A stretch of 53,462 bases of DNA from Methylococcaceae bacterium. Its GTDB lineage: Bacteria; Pseudomonadota; Gammaproteobacteria; Methylococcales; Methylomonadaceae. The stretch is from NCBI GenBank assembly GCA_012965425.1, contig DTSI01000122.1:1-53462 (forward strand). The letters are read 5' to 3'. Of this stretch, positions 19,613-29,779 are shown in pieces. The notes beneath the pieces are model-generated. The model was not told the DNA's origin, searched no databases, and saw only the letters and a program-made list of their open reading frames with translations. The number at the start of each line of letters is the position of its first letter. Within the stretch, counting starts at the first letter, position 1. A program made the position numbers and the translations under genes.

Positions 19613-20224
19613 ATGTCGGACACAGTTAAAAAGGTTAATGTGATTGAACAGGAGTATTTATACCGGGGGTTTCTTCGTTTAAAGCGTATTCGGTTGCGGC
19701 ATACTTTATTTGAAGGGGGGTGGGGCGATGAGATTGACCGGGAATTGATTGAACGTGGCGACTGTGTGGCTGTTTTGCTTTACGACCCGGACGTTGATGC
19801 GGTGGTGCTTGTTGAACAATTTAGGGTCGGTGCACTGGGTCACTCTAAGACGCCTTGGTTGTTGGAAATTGTAGCCGGTGTTGTTGAATCTGGAGAAAGT
19901 TCTGAAGCAGTCGCTTATAGAGAAACGGTTGAAGAAGCAGGGTGTGCGATTGAAGAACTCCGTTATATTTGTGAATATTATAGTTCGCCGGGAGCATTTT
20001 CAGAACGCATGACTCTGTTTTGTGGTCGAGTGGATTCTTCTAAAGTTGGAGGGGTTCACGGTGTTTTAGCAGAGAATGAAGATATTAAAGTCTGGGTTAT
20101 GCCTTTTGATGAGGCTTTTGAATTAATGACACAAGGAAAGGTTAATTCAGCCACGGCAATCATTGGGCTACAATGGCTGGCTCTGAATAGAGAACCGTTA
20201 CAACGTGAATGGGGCGGCGGATGA
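19613..20224 (+). CDS. nudF: ADP-ribose pyrophosphatase (Nudix hydrolase)
   Basis: Hydrolyses ADP-ribose to AMP and ribose 5-phosphate. The Nudix box is intact: GVVESGESSEAVAYRETVEE, followed by AG. The N-terminal region (YRGFLRLKRIRLRH) and the downstream segment YYSSPGAFSERMTLF match the NudF/TrgB type. The 203 residues are full length. Its stop codon abuts that of convergent nadB with no gap, so no terminator separates them. Confidence 0.92.
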   Translation: MSDTVKKVNVIEQEYLYRGFLRLKRIRLRHTLFEGGWGDEIDRELIERGDCVAVLLYDPDVDAVVLVEQFRVGALGHSKTPWLLEIVAGVVESGESSEAVAYRETVEEAGCAIEELRYICEYYSSPGAFSERMTLFCGRVDSSKVGGVHGVLAENEDIKVWVMPFDEAFELMTQGKVNSATAIIGLQWLALNREPLQREWGGG

Positions 20225-21877
20225 CTAAAGAGTCTTTGTTGTTTTTTTGAAGGCAGGAGCATAGTGCTGTGGGTTCAGTACCGTATTTTGGGGCGGAGTA
20301 CGGTTATCTTGCTCGGGGTAGTCTTGATTGTAATGTAACCCACGACTTTCTTTTCGTTGTTGAGCACTAATAATAATAAGTTCAGCCACAATAACGAGAT
20401 TACGTAATTCAAGGAGATCGCTGGTTATGGTGAAATCACTGTAATATTCATGAATTTCTGCTTTTAATAAATTGATTCGTTCACGCGCACGACTCAGTCT
20501 TTTATCAGACCGTACTATGCCAACATAATCCCACATGACACGACGGATTTCATCCCAGTTATGGGCAATGACAACTTCTTCATTCGATTTAGCAACTTGC
20601 GATTCATCCCAAGGCCGGATGGCTTTTGGCATGGCTTTGTGCGGCAGTTCGGAGAGAATGCTTTCAGCGGCTTGATTAGCAAAAACAAGGCATTCTAGCA
20701 GAGAGTTACTTGCCATTCGGTTAGCGCCATGAAGCCCGGTGCAGGCAACTTCACCAATGGCATAAAGCCCTGAGACATCGGTCTTACTATTGCTATCGGT
20801 AATGACGCCGCCGCAGGTGTAGTGTGCGGCAGGAACAACGGGTATTTTTTGCGAGGTAATATCGATGTTAAATTTTAAACATTGCTGGTATATATTTGGA
20901 AAATGGGTATGGATAAATGCGGGGGATTTATGACTAATATCAAGATAGACAAAATCGATGCCGTATTTTTTTATCTGATGATCAATGGCACGGGCAACAA
21001 TATCCCGGGGGGCAAGTTCCTCGCGGCTATCAAATAAGTGCATAAATGGTTCGCCGTTGGGTAGTAAAAGTTTAGCGCCTTCCCCTCGGATAGCCTCACT
21101 GATTAAAAATGAGCGGGCATCGGGATGGTACAGGCAGGTGGGGTGAAATTGCATGAATTCCATATTGGCAATGCGGCAACCTGCTCGCCACGCGAGTGAT
21201 AAGCCATCGCCGGTCGTGATATCTGGATTACTGGTATAGAGGTAGACCTTGTTGGCTCCGCCCGTTGCTAGAACAACAATACGTGCTGAAATGGGGATAA
21301 CAGCATTGTTTTGGGTGTCCAGCGCATAAGCGCCAGTGATATGGCCATCAGGGAATTGACGGGATTTAGCATTTACTAAATCGATAGCATTATGGTGTTC
21401 TAAGAGTGTGATATTGCAATGTTGTTGTGCCCGCTCCATAAGTATTGAAATGATTGACTTACCCGTTGCATCAGCCGCATGAACAATGCGCCGATGAGAA
21501 TGGCCGCCTTCACGGTTTAAATGTAGACGGGGTGAGTTTTGAGTATTGTCAAGTTCGTGGGTGAAAGAAACGCCTTGTTTGATAAGCCACTCGATGCTTT
21601 GCTTACCCTGTTTAACGGTTAAGGTGACAATATCGCGGTCACACAAGCCCTCGCCAGTCTTTAAGGTATCTTCAATATGAGAATCAATAGAGTCAGCATA
21701 ATCAAAAACAGCTGAAATGCCGCCCTGCGCATATAAGGTATTGCTTTCTTCGGTGGCTAATTTTGACAGTACGGTGACTTTATGATGGTCGGCTAGCTTA
21801 AGTGCTAAGGTTAATCCAGCGCCCCCACTACCGATAATGAGTACATCTGTATAAATGGAAGAGTATGAGTCAGTCAA
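20225..21877 (-). CDS. nadB: L-aspartate oxidase
   Basis: FAD enzyme of NAD synthesis, oxidising aspartate to iminoaspartate. The N-terminal dinucleotide fold is DVLIIGSGGAGLTLALKLA. Other motifs are SNTLYAQGGISAVF, HLNREGGHSHRRIVHAAD, GGANKVYLYTSNPDITTGDG, MEFMQFHPTCL and CTGLHGANRMASNSLLECLV. The 550 residues are full length. It is divergent from rpoE, the usual gammaproteobacterial layout, with 164 bp between them. Confidence 0.96.
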   Translation of the reverse strand: MTDSYSSIYTDVLIIGSGGAGLTLALKLADHHKVTVLSKLATEESNTLYAQGGISAVFDYADSIDSHIEDTLKTGEGLCDRDIVTLTVKQGKQSIEWLIKQGVSFTHELDNTQNSPRLHLNREGGHSHRRIVHAADATGKSIISILMERAQQHCNITLLEHHNAIDLVNAKSRQFPDGHITGAYALDTQNNAVIPISARIVVLATGGANKVYLYTSNPDITTGDGLSLAWRAGCRIANMEFMQFHPTCLYHPDARSFLISEAIRGEGAKLLLPNGEPFMHLFDSREELAPRDIVARAIDHQIKKYGIDFVYLDISHKSPAFIHTHFPNIYQQCLKFNIDITSQKIPVVPAAHYTCGGVITDSNSKTDVSGLYAIGEVACTGLHGANRMASNSLLECLVFANQAAESILSELPHKAMPKAIRPWDESQVAKSNEEVVIAHNWDEIRRVMWDYVGIVRSDKRLSRARERINLLKAEIHEYYSDFTITSDLLELRNLVIVAELIIISAQQRKESRGLHYNQDYPEQDNRTPPQNTVLNPQHYAPAFKKTTKTL

Positions 21878-21994
21878 GGTCAGAGATCTCGTTAAAGAAC
21901 CGATGTAAATAAGATTTTTTTAGCTAAAAACTTAGTGGATGATACCTTTTTTATGGTGTAATTGGAAAAGTAATAAAAAAACTTAAGGCAAATA

Positions 21995-22021
21995 GAACTT
22001 ATGACGTTGTATTCTGTCACT
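21995..22021 (+). promoter_or_regulatory. Possible sigma-E-type promoter for rpoE
   Basis: GAACTT at 21995-22000 matches the -35 core of sigma-E/AlgU promoters. After a 16-bp spacer comes TCACT at 22017, only a partial match to the usual TCTGA-like -10. Autoregulation would be expected for rpoE. The call rests mainly on the -35. Confidence 0.35.
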
Positions 22022-22041
22022 TTAAACTAGTAAGGTGTGTT

Positions 22042-22635
22042 GTGCGAATACAGACAAAGACCAGTGATCAAGTTGACCAGGAATTTGTGTCGCGAGTGCA
22101 ACGCGGTGATAAATCAGCTTATGACATGTTGGTTCGAAAGTACCAGCATCGGGTTACGCAGTTGGTTAATCGCTATGTGAAAGATCCCAGCGAAGCGCAA
22201 GATGTTGCACAAGAGGCTTTTATTAAGGCTTATCGGGCGTTAGTTCGGTTTAGAGGGGATAGCGCTTTTTATACTTGGTTATATCGGATAGCGATTAATA
22301 CGGCTAAAAATCATTTAGTGGCAAGGGCGCGTCGATCATTTAATAATGAAGTCGATTTTCAGGAAGCTGAACACAGTGTTAGTAGCTTGCAACTGTGTAA
22401 TTTGGATACGCCGGATAAGCTGTTGCTAAATGATGAGATTATTGCAAATATTCAGCAGACTATTGATGAGTTGCCGGAGACAATGCGGGAGGTCATTATT
22501 TTGCGAGAGCTTGAAGGCCTTAGTTATGAGGCTATTGCTAAAACGCTTGATTGTCCTGTCGGAACCGTAAGGTCGAGAATTTTTCGGGCGCGTGAAGCGA
22601 TTGATAAACGATTACAGCCATTACTTGAAGGGTAG
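22042..22635 (+). CDS. rpoE: RNA polymerase sigma factor RpoE (sigma-E/AlgU)
   Basis: ECF sigma factor for envelope stress. Region 2 motifs DAQEAF-like (AQDVAQEAFIKAYRAL) and FYTWLYRIAINTAKNHL are clear, and region 4 has ILRELEGLSYEAIAKTLDCP and GTVRSRIFRARE. The start is GTG at 22042 (MRIQTKTSDQVD), giving 197 residues. The anti-sigma gene rseA follows 7 bp downstream, then rseC and mucD, as in the algU-muc clusters but without mucB/rseB. Confidence 0.96.
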   Translation: MRIQTKTSDQVDQEFVSRVQRGDKSAYDMLVRKYQHRVTQLVNRYVKDPSEAQDVAQEAFIKAYRALVRFRGDSAFYTWLYRIAINTAKNHLVARARRSFNNEVDFQEAEHSVSSLQLCNLDTPDKLLLNDEIIANIQQTIDELPETMREVIILRELEGLSYEAIAKTLDCPVGTVRSRIFRAREAIDKRLQPLLEG

Positions 22636-22642
22636 TTTTTTT

Positions 22643-22957
22643 ATGGACAAATATATAAACGAAAAAATCTCACAATTTATTGATGATGAATTAGGTGCTG
22701 ATGAAGCAATTAAGGTGCTTGAAAAAGTTGAATATGACGGTTGTTTTGAAGGAAAACTTAGACGCTATCATTATATTCGTAAGTTGATTCGGACTGAGTC
22801 ACCTATTGCAGTGGATACTGATTTTGTCTCTCAGGTAAATAATCGACTTCAATCTGAGCCTGAGCTGGCGTTGCCTTTTTGGCGTCATTTTGAGAGTGAG
22901 CAAGTACTGACCGTTGCATTAGTTGCAGTTATGGCTTTAGTGCTCGCGTCTTGGTAA
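22643..22957 (+). CDS. rseA: Short anti-sigma-E factor RseA/MucA-like
   Basis: The N-terminal part (MDKYINEKISQFIDDELG and the following helices) matches the cytoplasmic sigma-binding domain of RseA/MucA. The protein is only 104 residues, against about 195-215 in E. coli and Pseudomonas. It ends inside its single membrane helix (QVLTVALVAVMALVLASW). The periplasmic part that binds RseB and is cut by DegS/AlgW is therefore absent. I looked for a frameshifted continuation in the 70 bp before rseC and saw none. The start is the ATG at 22643, 7 bp after rpoE; an upstream in-frame ATG inside rpoE is not credible. Confidence 0.85.
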   Translation: MDKYINEKISQFIDDELGADEAIKVLEKVEYDGCFEGKLRRYHYIRKLIRTESPIAVDTDFVSQVNNRLQSEPELALPFWRHFESEQVLTVALVAVMALVLASW

Positions 22958-23043
22958 ATACAGTTAATCGGTGTCGATTCTTCTTGTTGTAGTCAGGCGT
23001 TTTATATTTCATTGACGTTGTTTATTGAGTGGCTCGGTTGGTT

Positions 23044-23487
23044 ATGATAGAAGAACGCGTTGTTGTTTCGAAAAAAGAACATAATCAGGTTTGGGTCAGA
23101 GCATTGCCGGCCGCAAACTGCAGTAATTGTCGGCAAAAATCGGCTTGCTCAACCCCGTTAGTTGAACAATTCTTACGGAAACGAGAAATTCTTGTAGAGA
23201 CAGATTTAGTGCTGGAGTCGGGCGATCAGGTCATCGTTGCGATTCATGAAGACGCTTTTCTTAAAGGGTCTGTTGTCCTTTATTTTGTCCCTATTGTTGC
23301 ACTGTTGATAGGGGCTGGGTTGGGTGAGGTGGTCGCACCTTATTTTTTAGGACTAAGTCTGGATGTGCTCATGTGTATTTCAGGGGCAGTGTCATTTTTT
23401 TTGTCGTTATTTTTAATTCATTTAGGTCTGCGGTCATTTTTTTATAAGTCTTTTTCAAAGCCAGTTGTCGTGCGAAAAGTTAATTAA
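23044..23487 (+). CDS. rseC: SoxR-reducing/sigma-E regulator RseC (MucC)
   Basis: Inner-membrane protein of the RseC/MucC family, a positive modulator of sigma-E in some species and part of SoxR reduction in others. The start MIEERVVV (ATG at 23044) precedes the cysteine-rich cytoplasmic motif CSNCRQKSAC, followed by two membrane helices at about residues 80-130. The 147 residues are a normal length. A GTG at 23029 is an alternative start. It lies directly after rseA, with no rseB between. Confidence 0.9.
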   Translation: MIEERVVVSKKEHNQVWVRALPAANCSNCRQKSACSTPLVEQFLRKREILVETDLVLESGDQVIVAIHEDAFLKGSVVLYFVPIVALLIGAGLGEVVAPYFLGLSLDVLMCISGAVSFFLSLFLIHLGLRSFFYKSFSKPVVVRKVN

Positions 23488-23724
23488 GCCTTTGGGCTGA
23501 TTAGCATTCAAATGCTGTGCGTAAAGACTAACGATAGCGGTTAGTTTTTCCTTGTAATTCTATAAAGAGCCCCAATATTTGGTTTATATATATCGGCACA
23601 GTATGTGGTGGTAAAGATTGCTGAGGCTAGCGTAGGGTTGGTTGGATAGATAATTGATTTTTACAAGCGTGCGCATAGAGTATAGAAATTAGGTAAATAG
23701 GTTCGTTTATAAAATGAGGGTGAG

Positions 23725-25149
23725 ATGGTTAGAAAATTAGTGGGTTGTTTAGGGGTGTTGTTATGGTTAACCGGTTCAGTGGCGTTCGCGCAATTGCCAG
23801 ATTTTACGCAATTGGTAAAAGAACAAAGTCGAGCGGTAGTGAATATCAGTTCGGTTCATAGAGCCTCAGGAATTAACCATCATGCGCCTGATGGGGCGTT
23901 GGAACCCGGACAAATTCCTATGGAAGAGTTTCTTAAGCGTTTTTTTGAAGGACAGGGGCAACTGCCGGGACCCCGGTCTGGGCCGCATGGCGGATCAAAA
24001 GGATCTAATTCGCTCGGGTCAGGTTTTATTATTTCAGAAGAAGGTTATATATTAACGAATCATCATGTTATTCAAGGTGCGGATGAAATTATTGTTAAGT
24101 TATCTGATCGGCGTGAATTAATAGCGACATTGGTCGGGTCAGACCCTCGAACGGATGTTGCCTTATTAAAAGTTAAAGCGCATTCATTGCCCATTGTTGA
24201 GATCGGTTCAGTGGATGAACTACAGGTTGGCGAATGGGTATTAGCGATTGGCACTCCTTTTGGTTTTGAGCATTCCGTCACTGCAGGTGTTGTGAGTGCT
24301 AAAGGGCGTAGCCTGCCCGGTGATAATTATGTGCCGTTTATTCAGACGGATGTGGCCATTAATCCGGGTAATTCCGGCGGGCCCTTATTTAATCTTAAAG
24401 GGCAGGTGGTGGGGATGAATTCTCAGATTGTTAGTCGTTCGGGAGGTTATATGGGGCTTTCATTTGCCATACCGATGGATGTTGTGATGACCATTGTCGA
24501 GCAGTTAAAGAACAGCGGTCAAGTCTCGAGAGGGTGGTTGGGTGTTCATATACAAGATGTGACCAGTGATCTGGCAGAGTCTTTTGGAATGGATCGACCT
24601 TACGGCGCGGTGGTTGCCAAAGTGATTCCAGAAGGACCAGCCGCTAGCTCGGACCTACAAACAGGCGATGTGATTATTGCATTTGAAGGTAAGAAAATTG
24701 AATTGTCATCGGAATTGCCACCGCTTGTCGGGGTAACGCCGGTTAACAAAGTTGCTAAAATTAAAGTGGTTCGAGCGGGTAAAATCAAGATTATTACGGT
24801 TAAGATTGGTTTGTTGCCCGAACAGCCTCAAACGGCAGCAGCAAGCATACAGCCGTCTCCCCAGATTTCGAATAGATTGGGTGTGGTTGCTCTTGACTTG
24901 ACTCCGGAACAAAGAACTCAGTTGCAATTGTCGAGTCAGGGTGTTGTGGTGCACAGTGTGCTAAGAGATCCAGCAAGAGCTGCCGGTATACAACCGGGAG
25001 ATGTAATTTTAAGAATTCAGAATAATGTCGTTCGGAACTTGGCTGCATTTGATAAAATAGTACGTGGTTTACCCGTGGGCAAGTCAATTTCTATATTGAT
25101 TGAGCGTCAAGGTAGGCGTTTGTTTTTACCAATCAAAATAGAAAAATAA
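23725..25149 (+). CDS. mucD: Periplasmic serine protease MucD/DegP
   Basis: HtrA-family chaperone-protease. A signal peptide (residues 1-22, VAFAQ) is followed by a trypsin-like domain with the triad H114 (TNHHV), D144 (RTDVALL) and S217 (GNSGGPL). Two PDZ domains follow (about 260-350 and 380-470; second with [18 protein letters not shown]). The 474 residues are typical of MucD. It lies downstream of rpoE-rseA-rseC across a 237-bp gap, so it may have its own promoter; I found no convincing sigma-E site there. lepA begins 2 bp after its stop. Confidence 0.94.
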   Translation: MVRKLVGCLGVLLWLTGSVAFAQLPDFTQLVKEQSRAVVNISSVHRASGINHHAPDGALEPGQIPMEEFLKRFFEGQGQLPGPRSGPHGGSKGSNSLGSGFIISEEGYILTNHHVIQGADEIIVKLSDRRELIATLVGSDPRTDVALLKVKAHSLPIVEIGSVDELQVGEWVLAIGTPFGFEHSVTAGVVSAKGRSLPGDNYVPFIQTDVAINPGNSGGPLFNLKGQVVGMNSQIVSRSGGYMGLSFAIPMDVVMTIVEQLKNSGQVSRGWLGVHIQDVTSDLAESFGMDRPYGAVVAKVIPEGPAASSDLQTGDVIIAFEGKKIELSSELPPLVGVTPVNKVAKIKVVRAGKIKIITVKIGLLPEQPQTAAASIQPSPQISNRLGVVALDLTPEQRTQLQLSSQGVVVHSVLRDPARAAGIQPGDVILRIQNNVVRNLAAFDKIVRGLPVGKSISILIERQGRRLFLPIKIEK

Positions 25150-25151
25150 CA

Positions 25152-26951
25152 GTGGATCAAAAAAATATACGAAATTTCTCAATTATTGCTCATATTGATC
25201 ATGGGAAATCAACATTAGCGGATCGTTTTATTCAGATTTGTGGCGGCCTGACTGATCGTGAAATGGGAAATCAGGTGCTTGACTCTATGGATCTGGAGCG
25301 TGAGCGTGGTATTACGATTAAGGCGCAAAGTGTCACCTTGGATTTTCATTCAAAGAATGGGGAAACCTATCAACTGAACTTTATTGATACACCGGGACAT
25401 GTCGATTTCTCCTATGAGGTTTCGAGATCGTTAGCTGCTTGTGAGGGTGCCTTGTTAGTGGTTGATGCGGCACAAGGGGTTGAGGCGCAAAGTGTAGCCA
25501 ATTGCTATACGGCCATCGAGCAAGGATTGGAAGTGCTTCCGGTCTTGAACAAGATTGATTTACCATCGGCAGAGCCTGACCGTGTTGTTAGGGAGATTGA
25601 GGATATTATCGGAGTCCCCGCCGATCATGCGTTGAAAATTAGTGCTAAGACTGGGTTGGGTATAGAGGATGTTTTAGAGCAGGTAGTTGAGAAAATACCC
25701 GCGCCACAAGGGGATCGTGCTAATCCATTACAAGCGCTTATTATTGATTCTTGGTTTGATCCTTATTTGGGCGTGGTTTCACTGGTCAGGATCATGAATG
25801 GGAGTATTCGACGAAAACAGAAAATCACCCTAATGTCTTCGGGGCGTACTTTTTTGGTTGATCAAGTCGGTATATTTTCACCAAAACGAGAAAATAAGGA
25901 AGTATTAGAATGTGGTGAGGTAGGTTTTCTAGTAGCCGGTATTAAAGATATTTTTGGTGCCCCTGTCGGGGATACGATTACGCTGGCTGAGAATCCAGCA
26001 GTAGGGCCATTAGAGGGCTTTGAAGAGATTCAGCCGCGGGTTTTTGCAGGACTTTATCCGGTAACGTCGGATGACTATGAGGGTTTGCGGGAGTCGCTTG
26101 ATAAATTGCGTTTGAATGATGCGGCATTACAATTTGAGCCAGAGACTTCAGAGGCCTTGGGTTTTGGTTTTCGCTGTGGGTTTTTGGGTATGCTTCACAT
26201 GGAGATTATTCAGGAACGACTGGAGCGCGAATACAACCTTAATCTTATTACAACAGCACCGACAGTTGTCTATGAGGTCGCGTTACATAATGGTGAGGTG
26301 ATGTTGATTGATAACCCTTCTAAATTGCCCGATGCAGGGATGGTCCTCGAAATCAGAGAACCTATCATTGAGGCTAATATTTTAGTTCCTCAGGAGTATT
26401 TAGGAAACGTTATAGGTCTTTGTGTCGAGAAGCGTGGTGTTCAGAAAAATATGGAGTTTCTGGGTTCACAAGTTTCGTTAAGTTATGAGTTACCGTTAAG
26501 TGAAGTGGTTTTGGACTTCTTTGATCGATTAAAGTCAGTTAGTCGGGGTTATGCCTCTTTTGATTATGAATTTAAGCGATTCCAAACCGGTGAATTGGTT
26601 AAATTGGATGTGCTGATTAATGGCGATCGTGTTGATGCGTTATCCTTAATTATTCACCGTGATGGCATTCAATACAAAGGTCGGGATTTGGTCGATAAAA
26701 TGAAAGACTTAATTCCTAGACAGATGTTTGATGTGGCTATTCAAGCAGCAATCGGTGCCAAGGTGATTGCGCGTTCTACCGTTAAGGCGATGCGAAAAAA
26801 TGTAACCGCTAAATGTTATGGTGGTGATATTTCTCGTAAAAGAAAGTTGTTGGAAAAACAAAAGGCGGGTAAGAAGAGAATGAAGCAGGTTGGGCGAATT
26901 GATATACCCCAAGATGCTTTTTTAGCAGTACTTCGAATGGGTAAAGATTAA
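25152..26951 (+). CDS. lepA: Elongation factor 4 (LepA)
   Basis: Ribosome-bound GTPase of the translational factor family. The G motifs are [10 protein letters not shown] (G1), DTPGHVD (G3) and NKIDLPSA (G4). The 599 residues include the LepA-specific C-terminal domain ([18 protein letters not shown], then GKKRMK). The start is GTG at 25152. The gene heads the lepA-lepB-rnc-era-recO-pdxJ run conserved across proteobacteria. Confidence 0.97.
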   Translation: MDQKNIRNFSIIAHIDHGKSTLADRFIQICGGLTDREMGNQVLDSMDLERERGITIKAQSVTLDFHSKNGETYQLNFIDTPGHVDFSYEVSRSLAACEGALLVVDAAQGVEAQSVANCYTAIEQGLEVLPVLNKIDLPSAEPDRVVREIEDIIGVPADHALKISAKTGLGIEDVLEQVVEKIPAPQGDRANPLQALIIDSWFDPYLGVVSLVRIMNGSIRRKQKITLMSSGRTFLVDQVGIFSPKRENKEVLECGEVGFLVAGIKDIFGAPVGDTITLAENPAVGPLEGFEEIQPRVFAGLYPVTSDDYEGLRESLDKLRLNDAALQFEPETSEALGFGFRCGFLGMLHMEIIQERLEREYNLNLITTAPTVVYEVALHNGEVMLIDNPSKLPDAGMVLEIREPIIEANILVPQEYLGNVIGLCVEKRGVQKNMEFLGSQVSLSYELPLSEVVLDFFDRLKSVSRGYASFDYEFKRFQTGELVKLDVLINGDRVDALSLIIHRDGIQYKGRDLVDKMKDLIPRQMFDVAIQAAIGAKVIARSTVKAMRKNVTAKCYGGDISRKRKLLEKQKAGKKRMKQVGRIDIPQDAFLAVLRMGKD

Positions 26952-27016
26952 TTTAGCAGTCTTAACCGGTTTATATAAGGTTTTTTTTAGGGTATTAATC
27001 ATCAAAGGAATTATAA

Positions 27017-27793
27017 GTGGATTTTGATTTTTCTTTTTTTCTCGTTGTCGCAACGTTTGTTTCTGGCGGGATTGTGTTGTTTTATAAGTTTTTTGGTAAG
27101 ACCGAACCGGTGAGCAGCGAAACGGAAAAAGAACCGTTATTGCTTGACTATGCACGGTCATTTTTTCCGGTGGTTCTTGTTGTTTTGTTGCTGCGTTCAT
27201 TTTTAGTTGAACCCTTTCGGATCCCTTCGTCATCAATGATGCCCTCCTTATTGATTGGTGATTTTATTTTGGTCAGTAAGTATGCCTACGGTGTCAGGTT
27301 GCCTGTCGTTCATACTAAGGTGATTGAGGTTGGTCAACCTGAGCGCGGTGATGCGATTGTGTTTAGATACCCTAAAGCTCCAGACGTCGATTATATCAAA
27401 CGGGTTGTGGGTATCCCGGGCGATAGAATTTCTTACTATAAGAAGCAGGTTTTTTTGAATGGGAATCCGGTTGATCAGGTTTCTTTAGGGCCGTATGTGG
27501 GTGTGGGGCAAGGTGCTAAAATGACCGGAGCTGAGCATCTTGTTGAAAGCTTTGGCGAAAGAGATCACGAAATTTTATTACAACCTAAAAGTTCTAATAC
27601 TGAAGGGGTTTGGGTTGTTCCGAAAGGACATTATTTTGTCATGGGTGATAATCGTGATAATAGTAATGACAGCCGGTACTGGGGCTTTGTTCCTGAGCAA
27701 AACTTAGTTGGGAAAGCTTTTTATATTTGGATGAACTGGGATTGGGAACATAAAGGTATTGGCCTTGAACGTATTGGGACTGTGCTTGAATAG
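27017..27793 (+). CDS. lepB: Signal peptidase I
   Basis: Membrane-bound Ser/Lys protease that removes signal peptides. Two N-terminal membrane helices (about 7-26 and 48-64) are followed by the catalytic serine S73 in PSSSMMPS and the catalytic lysine K128 in YIKRVVGIPGD. The box GDNRDNSNDSRYWGFVP is near the C-terminus. The start is GTG at 27017 and the length of 258 residues is usual. Cotranscribed with lepA (65 bp upstream). Confidence 0.96.
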   Translation: MDFDFSFFLVVATFVSGGIVLFYKFFGKTEPVSSETEKEPLLLDYARSFFPVVLVVLLLRSFLVEPFRIPSSSMMPSLLIGDFILVSKYAYGVRLPVVHTKVIEVGQPERGDAIVFRYPKAPDVDYIKRVVGIPGDRISYYKKQVFLNGNPVDQVSLGPYVGVGQGAKMTGAEHLVESFGERDHEILLQPKSSNTEGVWVVPKGHYFVMGDNRDNSNDSRYWGFVPEQNLVGKAFYIWMNWDWEHKGIGLERIGTVLE

Positions 27794-27834
27794 ACTATTC
27801 TTAACACTCAAGTGTGTGAAGAATGGAGGTCAGT

Positions 27835-28212
27835 ATGGTTTTAATAAAAAAGCAGGCGGGAGTTAGCTGGATTGGCACGTTGATTATTATTGGGGCACTC
27901 GCAATAACAGGTTTTTTTGTGGGCCGAGTAGGGTTGGTGTATTTTAATCATTATCAGGTGAAGACGATTTTTGATTTATTGGAGAATGAGCAGTCTGTAG
28001 AGCAACGATCGAATGTTGAAGTCAGGCGTTTTATTACAAAGTATTTTTCATTAAACAGTGTAACTTATATACAAAGTGAAGATGTAAAGCTGGAGCAGCA
28101 AGTGGGTTCAATAAAAGTACAATTGGACTATGAAGTTGTTAAACCCATTGTAGGTAATTTGAGCTTTTTAATCAGTTTTTCTGAAACCAAAAATTTAAAG
28201 GTAATTTTTTGA
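27835..28212 (+). CDS. DUF4845 membrane-anchored protein
   Basis: Small protein located between lepB and rnc in many beta- and gammaproteobacteria. The N-terminus (KKQAGVSWIGTLIIIGALAI) resembles a type IV pilin-like or signal-anchor helix, and the rest is a soluble periplasmic part of about 90 residues. The ATG at 27835 is preferred to 27823. The role is unknown; position suggests a link to protein export. Its TGA overlaps the TTG start of rnc. Confidence 0.82.
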   Translation: MVLIKKQAGVSWIGTLIIIGALAITGFFVGRVGLVYFNHYQVKTIFDLLENEQSVEQRSNVEVRRFITKYFSLNSVTYIQSEDVKLEQQVGSIKVQLDYEVVKPIVGNLSFLISFSETKNLKVIF

Positions 28213-28901
28213 TTAGAGAACCTAAGGTATTGTTAAAAAAACTGGGGTTACAGTTTAATGATGCAAAAATTTTTAGCAGGGCATTGACTCACCGTAGTGC
28301 CGAAGAAAAAAATAACGAACGGTTAGAGTTTCTGGGCGATGCTGTTTTAGGTTTTGTTATTGCCGATGTGTTGTGCAAGCAATTTCCAAAGGCCAGTGAG
28401 GGTGATTTAAGTCGACTAAGGGCGAGCCTTGTTAATCAAACAACCTTGGCAGGAATTGCACGAGAGCTTCATTTGGGCGATTATCTCATTATGGGATCAG
28501 GTGAATTAAAGAGCGGTGGTTTTCGGCGTGATTCTATTTTGTCTGATGCGCTGGAGTCTATTATGGGTGCGGTCTTAACTGATCAGGGCTTTGTCGTTTG
28601 TCGGGAATGGGTGTTAAGTATTTTTGCGGAAAGACTTTCACAGTTAAGTACCGATAATTGGCAAAAAGATCCTAAAACGCGGTTGCAAGAATATCTACAA
28701 GCTCGGCAGTTAGAGTTACCTATTTATCAATTGCTGACAGAATCTGGCCAGCCCCATGTAAAAAAGTTCACCATTGAATGCCTTGTTTCGGTGATAGAAG
28801 AGCCGGTCACAGGAGCAGGCACATCAAGAAAGAAAGCAGAACAAGAGGCCGCTGAACAGATGTTGAGGCGAATTTCAAAATTAGCAGGAATGCAGTCATG
28901 A
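28209..28901 (+). CDS. rnc: Ribonuclease III
   Basis: Double-strand RNA endonuclease for rRNA and mRNA processing. The signature NERLEFLGDAVL carries the catalytic acidic residues; FRRDSILSDALESIMGAV completes the site. A dsRNA-binding domain ends the protein (GAGTSRKKAEQEAAEQML). The 230-residue frame begins at a TTG (28209) overlapping the stop of the previous gene. It overlaps era by 4 bp. Confidence 0.96.
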   Translation: MIREPKVLLKKLGLQFNDAKIFSRALTHRSAEEKNNERLEFLGDAVLGFVIADVLCKQFPKASEGDLSRLRASLVNQTTLAGIARELHLGDYLIMGSGELKSGGFRRDSILSDALESIMGAVLTDQGFVVCREWVLSIFAERLSQLSTDNWQKDPKTRLQEYLQARQLELPIYQLLTESGQPHVKKFTIECLVSVIEEPVTGAGTSRKKAEQEAAEQMLRRISKLAGMQS

Positions 28902-29779
28902 ATTGTGGTTATATAGCGCTTATTGGGTGTCCAAATGTCGGTAAATCGACATTGATGAATCATCTTTTGGGTCAAAAAATTAGTATTACTTCACGCAAGC
29001 CTCAAACCACACGGCATCAAATATTAGGCATAAAGACGACAGATTTGGGACAGGCTATTTTTGTCGATACTCCGGGAATGCATGATGGCGAACAACGAGC
29101 GCTTAACCGTTATCTTAATCGTACGGCAGATACTTCTTTATTAGGGGTCGATCTGGTGATTTGGTTGATTGATAGCCTTGAATGGCAGGCGTATGACGAT
29201 GTTATTGTTAAGAAATTAAAGCGCGCGGGCGTGCCTGTTATATTAGCCGTTAATAAGGTTGACAGGATTAAAGATAAACGGGCGATGCTACCCTTTTTTT
29301 CTGAGGCGGGTAAGAAGTTTCCTTTTGCAGAAATTATTCCTGTATCTGCATTGAAAGGCAATAATTTAGAACAATTGGAACGACTTATTATGGCGCGGTT
29401 GCCGGAGTCTGCATGGATTTATCCAGAAGATCAGATTACCGATCGCCCGGAACGTTTTTTAACGGCTGAAATTATTCGTGAAAAATTAATCAGGCGTTTA
29501 GGCCAGGAGTTACCGCATGCGTTAACGGTTGAAATTGAGCGTTATGAGGAAACACCCGCGATTACTCGTATTTATGCCATTGTCTGGGTTGAGCGTGATA
29601 CCCAGAAGAATATTGTAATTGGTAAGCAAGGTGCTTTATTAAAAAGCATTGGTACCGATGCGCGCCAAGACATAGAAGTTTTAATTGATAATAAGGTCTA
29701 TTTACAGCTTTGGGTTAAGGTTAAAAAAGGCTGGGCAAATAATGAGCGGGCGCTCAATAGTCTGGGGTTTAATGACTAG
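28898..29779 (+). CDS. era: GTPase Era
   Basis: Essential GTPase for 30S subunit maturation. G motifs seen are GCPNVGKSTL (G1), DTPGMHDGE (G3) and NKVDRI (G4). The KH RNA-binding domain has the segment KNIVIGKQGALLKSIG. The 293 residues are full length. It starts within the stop of rnc and its end overlaps the start of recO by 8 bp, so the three are translationally linked. Confidence 0.97.
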   Translation: MNCGYIALIGCPNVGKSTLMNHLLGQKISITSRKPQTTRHQILGIKTTDLGQAIFVDTPGMHDGEQRALNRYLNRTADTSLLGVDLVIWLIDSLEWQAYDDVIVKKLKRAGVPVILAVNKVDRIKDKRAMLPFFSEAGKKFPFAEIIPVSALKGNNLEQLERLIMARLPESAWIYPEDQITDRPERFLTAEIIREKLIRRLGQELPHALTVEIERYEETPAITRIYAIVWVERDTQKNIVIGKQGALLKSIGTDARQDIEVLIDNKVYLQLWVKVKKGWANNERALNSLGFND

